Source of the DNA: DATEZO01 sp035255485
GTDB lineage: Bacteria; Pseudomonadota; Gammaproteobacteria; Burkholderiales; Burkholderiaceae_D
Length of the DNA stretch: 8,420 nt
Direction: 5' to 3'
Assembly: GCA_035255485.1 (NCBI GenBank)
Contig: DATEZO010000299.1
Location: forward strand, 1-8,420
Shown: one piece after another, positions 1-5,565 of the stretch
Position numbering within the stretch: position 1 is the stretch's first letter
How the letters are laid out: each line of letters begins with the position of its first letter
The notes under the pieces: generated by a model
The model's input: the letters and a program-made list of their open reading frames with translations, nothing else
Told to the model about the DNA's origin: nothing
Databases searched by the model: none
Program-made: the position numbers and the translations under genes

Positions 1-219
1 CTAGGGACAATTTAGCATGCGCCGCCGGAATGAAATGGTGTGTGATCCACCCTCTTGAGGTGCCGCAATCGAAAACGGGTCGGTGCACTGGCCGCCTTGA
101 CTGGCGATGCAAGGAATCTGGCGGGCGACCGGCAACTGGCATGGTCGAAATTGGCGCCACAACAATATTGAACCTGCAACAAATCCAATTTGCCTGGAAC
201 GTGCAAGCGCAACGATTCA

Positions 220-231
220 TGTTTGCAAACA
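220..231. promoter_or_regulatory. Perfect 12-bp palindrome, candidate operator
   Basis: The sequence TGTTTGCAAACA is its own reverse complement. A related motif, GTTTGCATAAC, lies at 264-274, and a weaker one, GTTTGCGAAA, at 418-427. Repeated palindromic half-sites upstream of an operon suggest binding by a dimeric regulator, for example of the LacI type, but no regulator gene is visible in the window. This is an inference from symmetry only. Confidence 0.3.
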
Positions 232-358
232 GTGCTCATCCATGGTGCCATCGCAATGATATAGTTTGCATAACAAGCAAGGCGTCACGTGTTACGCCAA
301 CGCATTTTTGCCAAATTGGCCCACATCAATCAAAATATACATTTTTCTTTCTTAAATT

Positions 359-380
359 GCATTTACCGAACAGTAAATGC
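359..380. promoter_or_regulatory. 8-bp inverted repeat with 6-bp spacer, candidate operator
   Basis: GCATTTAC at 359-366 is followed, after the spacer CGAACA, by its exact reverse complement GTAAATGC at 373-380. The 22-bp span is the size of a dimeric repressor site and follows directly after an AT-rich, promoter-like patch. It could also form a small hairpin in the leader RNA. The regulator is unknown. Confidence 0.35.
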
Positions 381-516
381 GCGACTCGTGTCGCCAGCAG
401 GATGAATGTAGCGGACAGTTTGCGAAATGCCGCGACTATTTCTGCGTTCATCGTAATTATTAGCGCACAGCACATGACCAAAAGCCATGCGCTGCGCGTG
501 AAACAAAAATGCGCTT

Positions 517-523
517 AAAGGAG
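517..523 (+). promoter_or_regulatory. Ribosome binding site deciding a TTG start
   Basis: AAAGGAG lies 8 bases before the TTG at 532-534. No ATG or GTG competes at a suitable distance, so this site supports translation of the first operon gene from a TTG codon. Confidence 0.75.
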
Positions 524-531
524 CCATTGCA

Positions 532-2367
532 TTGAAGCCAACCGATACCGGCCATCCCGACTATTTTCATCAAGTGGTCAACTGCCAATGGTCATGTCCC
601 GCCCATACTCCCGTCCCTGAATACATCCGCATGGTAGCTGCGGGTCGCTATAGCGACGCTTACATGTTGAACTGGGAAGCCAACGTCTTCCCCGGTGTAC
701 TCGGCCGCGTATGCGACCGCCCTTGCGAGCCGGCCTGCCGGCGCGGGCGAGTGGAAAGCGCGGAGAGTAACGAACCGGTTGCCATCTGCCGCCTGAAACG
801 CGTGGCCGCCGATTACAAAACCGACATACGCAACCGCATGCCTGAACTGGCTGCAAGGAACGGCAAGCGCATCGCCTGCATCGGCGCTGGACCGGCATCG
901 CTGAGCGTGGCGCGCGACCTGGCGCCGCTTGGCTACCAGGTCACCGTATTCGATAGCGAAAAGAAAACCGGCGGTTTCATGCGTAGCCAGATTCCCAGGT
1001 TTCGTTTGCCCGATGAAATACTCGATGAAGAAACGGGTTACATCCTCGACATGGGCGTGGAGTTCCGCGCAGGAGAGCGCATCGACAGTCTGAAAACACT
1101 GCTGGCTCAGGGCTATGACGCGGTGTTCGTCGGCAGTGGCGCACCGCGCGGGCGCGATCTCGATGTACCGGGCCGGCAGGAAGCGGCGCACAAGATCCAT
1201 ATCGGCATCGACTGGCTGGCCTCGATATCGTTCGGTCATGTGAGCGCAGTCGGCCCGCGCGTGATTGTGCTGGGCGGCGGCAACACGGCCATGGATTGCT
1301 GCCGTTCCGCATTGCGGCTGGGCGGCGAAGATGTCAAAGTGATCGTGCGCTCCGGCTTCGATGAAATGAAGGCCAGCGCGTGGGAAAAGGAAGACGCGCA
1401 ACACGAAGGCATCAGCATTCTCAACTTCATGGTGCCGAAAGCATTCACGCACGAGGCTGGCAGGTTGACCGGCATGCTGTTCGAAAAGGTCAAGGCAATC
1501 TATGATGCCAAGGGCCGGCGCAGCCTGGTGTCGTCAGGCGAGCCGGACCAGCATGTCGAATGCGATGAAGTGCTGATCGCGGTCGGCCAGGAAAACGCCT
1601 TCCCGTGGATTGAGCGCGATATCGGGCTGGAGTTCGACAAATGGGGCATGCCGGTAGTCGACCAGGCCACGATGCAGTCGACGTTGCCGCACGTGTTTTT
1701 CGGTGGCGATGCGGCATTCGGGCCGAAGAACATCATTACGGCCGTCGCGCACGGCCACGAAGCCGCAGTATCGATCGACCGCTTCTGCCATCGCGAGGAA
1801 GTCGCGGTGCGTCCGCCGCCGGCGATGCACCTGGTCAGCCAGAAAATGGGTATTCATGAGTGGAGCTTCGACAATGTAGTATCGCTTGAGCATCGCTTCA
1901 AGGTGCCGCTGTCAGACGCCAGCATCGCGCTGAAAAATATCCGGATCGAGGTTGAAACCGGCTTTAACCCGCAAATCGCGACCAGGGAGGCGCAACGTTG
2001 TCTCAACTGCGACGTGCAGACCGTGTTTACAGCCAGTCGCTGCATCGAGTGCGATGCCTGCATCGATATCTGTCCGATGGACTGTCTCACAGTTACCGAT
2101 AATGGCGAAGAAGCCGACCTGCGCACGCGCCTGAAGGCGCCGGCACAGAACCGCACGCAGAACCTGTTCGTATCCGCCACACTAAAAACCGGGCGCGTCA
2201 TGGTCAAGGATGAAGACCTGTGCCTGCATTGCAGCCTGTGCGCGGAGCGTTGCCCGACCGGCGCCTGGGACATGCAAAAATCCTTTATCACACAAACCCA
2301 CGCAGGCCCGCAGTGTCGTGATAGTCATATCGCGCAAGCCGCTTCTCTCGGGGAGAACACGCGATGA
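532..2367 (+). CDS. FAD/Fe-S NAD(P) oxidoreductase subunit of a 2-oxoacid oxidoreductase (GltD-like, with ferredoxin-type C-terminus)
   Basis: This 611-residue cytoplasmic protein probably carries electrons between iron-sulfur clusters and NAD(P)+ for the two subunits encoded next. Residues 1 to about 100 resemble the GltD/dihydropyrimidine dehydrogenase cluster domain, with Cys18, 22, 61, 65 and 69. An FAD-binding fold starts at 114 (GAGPAS, 118-123; the usual third glycine is Ser). An NAD(P) fold has GGGNTAMD at 248-255, and the FAD closing motif with GGD lies at 391-393. The C-terminus adds two 4Fe-4S motifs: Cys504/507/510/514, and Cys564/567/570/574 followed by Pro. A further CxxC sits at 490-493. 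The start is TTG with AAAGGAG 8 bases upstream. Its stop overlaps the next start (ATGA). The closest known role is the flavin subunit of 2-oxoglutarate:NADP+ oxidoreductase of Azoarcus evansii. The family is clear; the direction of electron flow and the partner are inferred. Confidence 0.9.
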   Translation: MKPTDTGHPDYFHQVVNCQWSCPAHTPVPEYIRMVAAGRYSDAYMLNWEANVFPGVLGRVCDRPCEPACRRGRVESAESNEPVAICRLKRVAADYKTDIRNRMPELAARNGKRIACIGAGPASLSVARDLAPLGYQVTVFDSEKKTGGFMRSQIPRFRLPDEILDEETGYILDMGVEFRAGERIDSLKTLLAQGYDAVFVGSGAPRGRDLDVPGRQEAAHKIHIGIDWLASISFGHVSAVGPRVIVLGGGNTAMDCCRSALRLGGEDVKVIVRSGFDEMKASAWEKEDAQHEGISILNFMVPKAFTHEAGRLTGMLFEKVKAIYDAKGRRSLVSSGEPDQHVECDEVLIAVGQENAFPWIERDIGLEFDKWGMPVVDQATMQSTLPHVFFGGDAAFGPKNIITAVAHGHEAAVSIDRFCHREEVAVRPPPAMHLVSQKMGIHEWSFDNVVSLEHRFKVPLSDASIALKNIRIEVETGFNPQIATREAQRCLNCDVQTVFTASRCIECDACIDICPMDCLTVTDNGEEADLRTRLKAPAQNRTQNLFVSATLKTGRVMVKDEDLCLHCSLCAERCPTGAWDMQKSFITQTHAGPQCRDSHIAQAASLGENTR

Positions 2368-4196
2368 TCCAGAAAATCCACGCGGTCAATGATTTTGTCA
2401 TCAAATTCGCCAACGTCAACGGCTCCGGCTCGGCCTCGGCCAATGAACTGTTTGCCCGTTCCATCCTGCGCATGGGCGTGCCGGTCAGCCCGCGCAATAT
2501 TTTTCCCTCCAATATCCAGGGCATGCCGACCTGGTACGAAGTGCGTGTCTCAGAAGCGGGCTACCTGGGGCGGCGCGGCGGCTGCGACCTGATGGTGGCG
2601 ATGAATCCGCAAACCTGGGATGCGGACATGAAAGAAGTCGAAGCCGGCGGCTATCTGTTCTACGACAACACCCGCCCTATCCCGGCGTCACGCTTCCGTG
2701 AAGACATCCAAGTGATCGGCATGCCGCTCACGCAGATCTGCAACGATGCATATTCAGATGCGCGCCAGCGCCAGCTTTTCAAAAACATCATCTACGTCGG
2801 TGCCCTCGCCGCACTCCTCGATATCGATCCGAAGGTATTCGAAAAGTTGTTCGGCGAACAATACAAGGACAAGCTGCTCGAATCCAACATCAAGGCGTTG
2901 CACATGGGGCGCGACTATGCGCTGGCAAATCTTGACTGCGCCGGCATCGGCTTGAAGATCACGCGCGCGGACAAGGTCGGCAAGCGGATTTTTATCGATG
3001 GCAACCAGGCGGCGGCACTCGGCTGCGTATGGGGCGGCGCCAGTGTCTGCGCGTGGTATCCGATCACGCCCTCCTCCTCGATTCCCGAGGCATTCGAAAA
3101 GTATTGCAGCAAGCTGCGCATCGATCCGGAAACAGGAAAACACAATTACGCGATTCTGCAGGCGGAAGACGAACTGGCATCGATCGGCATGGTGATCGGC
3201 GCCGCATGGAACGGCGCGCGTGCATTTACCGCGACCTCCGGCCCTGGTGTTTCGCTGATGACGGAGTTTCTCGGTTTGGCCTATTTCGCCGAAGTACCGG
3301 CCACGCTGATCAATGTGCAACGTGGCGGACCCTCGACCGGCCTGCCGTCGCGCACCCAGCAATCGGATCTGTTATCGTGCGCGTATGCTTCCAACGGCGA
3401 CACCAAGCATGTATTGCTCTTTCCGCAGGATCCGAAAGAGTGTTTCGACTTTTCTGCAGCCGCTCTCGACCTGGCCGATCGCCTGCAAACGCCGATATTC
3501 GTAATGTCGGACCTCGACATCGGCATGAACAATCGCCTGTGCGAGCCGCTTGCGTGGGACGATACCAGGTGCATGGATCGCGGCAAGGTCATGACGTACG
3601 AAGAACTCGAAGCCGGACGCGATTTCGGCCGCTATCTTGATGTGGACGGCGATGGCATCCCCTACCGCACCTATCCCGGCACGCACCCGACCAAAGGCGC
3701 ATTCTTCACGCGTGGCACGACCAAGGATCGCTACGCGCGTTACAGCGAGGAAGGGGCCGTCTATGTGGACAACATGGAACGGTTGCTGAAAAAATTCGAG
3801 ACCGCCAAGCAACTGGTACCCAAGCCCATCGTACGGCGTGCCGCTAAGCCAAGCAAATTCGGCGTAATCCATTTCGGCTCGACCAGCCCGGCGATGGACG
3901 AGGCGCTGGACGCATTGGCGCAGCAGAACCTGCACGTCGATTCGCTGCGCATCTGCGCCTTCCCTTTCCATTCCAGCGTGCTGGATTTTATCGAAGCCCA
4001 TGATTATGTGTTCGTGGTAGAGCAGAATCGGGACGCCCAATTGCGCAGCATGCTGATCACCGAATGCGGGCTCGATTCGGCGCAACTGACATCGGTGCTG
4101 CACTACGATGGGACGCCGATCACCGCACGTTTCATCACCCAGGCCATTGCTTCCCGCCTGGCGCTGTTTAGCCCGCTGAAGGAGGTGGCGCAATGA
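2364..4196 (+). CDS. korA: 2-oxoacid:acceptor oxidoreductase, fused gamma-alpha subunit (probably 2-oxoglutarate)
   Basis: This 610-residue protein is one catalytic subunit of a CoA-dependent 2-oxoacid:ferredoxin/acceptor oxidoreductase. Residues of about 10-195 form the gamma domain (VNGSGSASANELFARS, 18-33; GRRGGCD, 69-75). Residues of about 208-395 form the alpha domain with the substrate loop YPITPSSS (232-239), the acidic AEDE (267-270) near the thiamine diphosphate site, GPGVSLM (294-300) and RGGPSTGLPSRTQQSDL (320-336). The latter is typical of KorA-type enzymes and contributes an arginine near the 2-oxoacid. The rest is the transketolase-like C-terminal domain, with a VVEQN motif at 551-555. 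The gamma-alpha order and length of about 600 residues match KorA of KorAB enzymes. The ATG overlaps the preceding stop and GGGGAG lies about 8 bases upstream, which suggests translational coupling. Assigning 2-oxoglutarate rather than pyruvate or another 2-oxoacid rests on family resemblance. Confidence 0.92.
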   Translation: MIQKIHAVNDFVIKFANVNGSGSASANELFARSILRMGVPVSPRNIFPSNIQGMPTWYEVRVSEAGYLGRRGGCDLMVAMNPQTWDADMKEVEAGGYLFYDNTRPIPASRFREDIQVIGMPLTQICNDAYSDARQRQLFKNIIYVGALAALLDIDPKVFEKLFGEQYKDKLLESNIKALHMGRDYALANLDCAGIGLKITRADKVGKRIFIDGNQAAALGCVWGGASVCAWYPITPSSSIPEAFEKYCSKLRIDPETGKHNYAILQAEDELASIGMVIGAAWNGARAFTATSGPGVSLMTEFLGLAYFAEVPATLINVQRGGPSTGLPSRTQQSDLLSCAYASNGDTKHVLLFPQDPKECFDFSAAALDLADRLQTPIFVMSDLDIGMNNRLCEPLAWDDTRCMDRGKVMTYEELEAGRDFGRYLDVDGDGIPYRTYPGTHPTKGAFFTRGTTKDRYARYSEEGAVYVDNMERLLKKFETAKQLVPKPIVRRAAKPSKFGVIHFGSTSPAMDEALDALAQQNLHVDSLRICAFPFHSSVLDFIEAHDYVFVVEQNRDAQLRSMLITECGLDSAQLTSVLHYDGTPITARFITQAIASRLALFSPLKEVAQ

Positions 4197-5248
4197 CTTA
4201 CCTGGCAAAACCGAAACTGCACCATCCTGCCCTGCAGGCCAACAAGCTGGGCTATACCCGGCGCGATTACGAAGGCGCGGTATCGACGCTGTGCGCCGGC
4301 TGTGGCCACGATTCGATTTCCGCTGCGATCGTGCAAGCCTGTTTCAACATGGACATCGAGCCGCACAAGGTTGCCAAACTGTCCGGCATCGGCTGCTCCA
4401 GCAAGGCGCCGACGTATTTCCTCGGCGGCTCGCATGGTTTCAACACCGTGCACGGGCGCATGCCATCGGTGCTGACCGGTGCCAACATGGCCAACCGTGA
4501 CTTGATTTACCTGGGGGTATCGGGCGACGGCGATTCAGCCTCGATCGGCCTTGGACAGTTCGCGCACAGCATGCGACGTGGCGTGAACATGACCTATATC
4601 GTGATGAATAACGGTGTGTACGGCCTGACCAAGGGGCAGTTCTCGGCCACCGCCGACCAGGGATCGAAATCCAAGAAGGGCGTCGTCAACACCGACGCGC
4701 CGGTCGATCTGGTCGCACTGGCGCTACAGCTTGGCGCAACGTTTGTGGCGCGCAGCTTTTCCGGCGACAAGACGCAACTGGTACCGCTGATCGAAGCCGC
4801 GCTGGCGCATCAGGGTGCTGCCTTCATTGACGTGCTTTCCCCCTGCGTCACATTCAACAACCATACCGGCTCAACCAAGAGCTACGATTATGTGCGCGAG
4901 CACAATGAAGCGGTCAACCGTATCGATTTCTTTACTCCCGGCAAAGAAATTACTGCCGATTACGCGCCCGGCACGGTGCAGGATGTCATCCAGCACGATG
5001 GCTCGGTGCTGCGCCTGCGCAAACTCCATGAAGAATACGATGCGCATGACCGCGTCGCAGCGATGAACCATTTGCAAAAGTATCATGCGTTGGGTGAAAT
5101 CATAACCGGACTGTTGTATGTCGACCCTCAGGCGTGTGACTTGCACGTGCACATGAATACGGTGGATACGCCATTGAATGCGCTGGACGAGCGAATCTTG
5201 TGCCCAGGTGCGACAGCACTGGAAAAGATTAACGCATCGTTGCGGTAG
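4193..5248 (+). CDS. korB: 2-oxoacid:acceptor oxidoreductase, beta subunit (TPP and 4Fe-4S binding)
   Basis: This 351-residue protein binds thiamine diphosphate and one 4Fe-4S cluster, and completes the catalytic unit with the preceding gamma-alpha subunit. The expected cluster ligands are all present: CAGC at Cys34/Cys37 followed by GHD, GIGC at Cys68, and SPC at Cys218. The TPP/Mg motif runs from GDGDS (111-115) to NN (139-140), followed by YGLTKGQFS (143-151), which is characteristic of KorB-like proteins. The C-terminal part after about residue 250 is longer than in the shortest KorB proteins and lacks extra Cys motifs, so no second ferredoxin domain is built in; the extra clusters lie in the first gene product. 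AAGGAGGTG sits about 6 bases before the ATG, and the start overlaps the upstream stop (ATGA). It is the last gene of the operon, since a strong hairpin follows 8 bases after the stop. Confidence 0.93.
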   Translation: MTYLAKPKLHHPALQANKLGYTRRDYEGAVSTLCAGCGHDSISAAIVQACFNMDIEPHKVAKLSGIGCSSKAPTYFLGGSHGFNTVHGRMPSVLTGANMANRDLIYLGVSGDGDSASIGLGQFAHSMRRGVNMTYIVMNNGVYGLTKGQFSATADQGSKSKKGVVNTDAPVDLVALALQLGATFVARSFSGDKTQLVPLIEAALAHQGAAFIDVLSPCVTFNNHTGSTKSYDYVREHNEAVNRIDFFTPGKEITADYAPGTVQDVIQHDGSVLRLRKLHEEYDAHDRVAAMNHLQKYHALGEIITGLLYVDPQACDLHVHMNTVDTPLNALDERILCPGATALEKINASLR

Positions 5249-5255
5249 GCACGAT

Positions 5256-5289
5256 GCACCGCTCTCCGACATACGGCGGAGAGCGGTGC
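5256..5289 (+). terminator. Strong hairpin after the operon, likely terminator
   Basis: A perfect 13-bp stem pairs GCACCGCTCTCCG (5256-5268) with CGGAGAGCGGTGC (5277-5289) around an 8-base loop, 7 bases after the stop of the beta-subunit gene. Position and stability fit a transcription end or an RNA-stabilising 3' structure. No U-rich tract follows on either strand, so it is not a classical intrinsic terminator. Confidence 0.55.
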
Positions 5290-5415
5290 GGGATCAAAAG
5301 GAGTCTTTCGCTGTTCCAGGCCAGAATCCACACGCCCGGCCGAAAAGGCTGGATGTCGGCCGTCGAAATGCTCTCGGTCACCGCCTTACTTTAAGGCAGG
5401 CATGTACAAACTCCC
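5290..5415. other. Intergenic spacer between operon hairpin and inserted cassette
   Basis: I recognise no gene in these bases. There is a pair of CGGCCG hexamers (5337-5342 and 5357-5362) and a small perfect inverted repeat, GCCTTA-CTT-TAAGGC (5383-5397). An AAAAGGAG at 5296-5303 looks like a ribosome site but has no start codon at a useful distance. Confidence 0.4.
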
Positions 5416-5420
5416 ATCTT
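5416..5420 (+). repeat. 5-bp direct repeat ATCTT, left copy (target site duplication)
   Basis: ATCTT directly abuts the left inverted repeat, and the identical ATCTT directly abuts the right one at 8093-8097. Five bases is the duplication length known for Tn3-family transposition. Confidence 0.75.
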
Positions 5421-5458
5421 GGGGTCTGCTCACGAAACGAAAAAAATCGTACGCCTCG
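5421..5458 (+). repeat. Left terminal inverted repeat, Tn3-family type
   Basis: This 38-bp end starts with GGGGTCTG, continues with TCACGAAACG and a run of seven A, and ends in TCGTACGCCTCG. It pairs with 8055-8092 over its whole length with four substitutions and two single-base gaps. The inner three bases (TCG) depart from the usual AAG of Tn3-type ends. Confidence 0.8.
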
Positions 5459-5565
5459 CCGAGCATCCGTAGCGGTCGGAACTTGCCTTGCTCAACCTGC
5501 CTGCTCTGACGCCAAATGTAATCATTTCATGACCAAATGCTTTCCCTCTTGGTTCGCAACCAAAT
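5459..5565 (+). promoter_or_regulatory. Leader of the ATPase gene inside the cassette
   Basis: About 107 bases separate the left repeat from the ATPase start. Any promoter carried by the cassette must lie here or in the repeat, but I find no well spaced -35/-10 pair. A perfect small hairpin, TTGGTT-CGC-AACCAA (5549-5563), ends 2 bases before the ATG and occupies the place of a ribosome binding site. No resolution site pattern is evident. Confidence 0.35.

Larger units (their letters stand above)
1..531. other. Leader region upstream of the oxidoreductase operon, no gene recognised
   Basis: I see no convincing gene here. A 162-codon open frame on the + strand (30-518) and a 79-codon frame on the minus strand (12-251) match no family I recognise, and the base composition of the last 250 bases is more AT-rich than the coding regions. 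The stretch carries several palindromes (220-231, 281-298, 310-320, 359-380) and three related GTTTGCA-type motifs. An AT-rich patch at about 329-358 could hold a promoter (a TATACA at 336-341), but no well spaced -35/-10 pair stands out. Its position makes it the likely control region of the operon that begins at 532. Confidence 0.5.

Noticed and set aside
30..518. 162-codon + strand open frame upstream of the operon
   Set aside because: It resembles no known family, has irregular composition with many Cys and His, no ribosome site, and runs through AT-rich regulatory-looking DNA.
592..1452. 286-codon minus-strand open frame inside the flavin subunit gene
   Set aside because: It is a shadow of a gene whose + strand product has clear FAD, NAD(P) and Fe-S motifs; the antisense product has no recognisable domain.
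3372..4208. 278-codon minus-strand open frame inside the korA gene
   Set aside because: Antisense shadow of a conserved catalytic subunit; long antisense frames are common in GC-rich genes.
5296..5303. AAAAGGAG resembling a ribosome binding site
   Set aside because: No ATG, GTG or TTG follows at a suitable distance with a meaningful frame.
5459..5565. Possible resolution (res) site next to the left cassette end
   Set aside because: No set of paired resolvase-type half-sites was seen and there is no resolvase gene.
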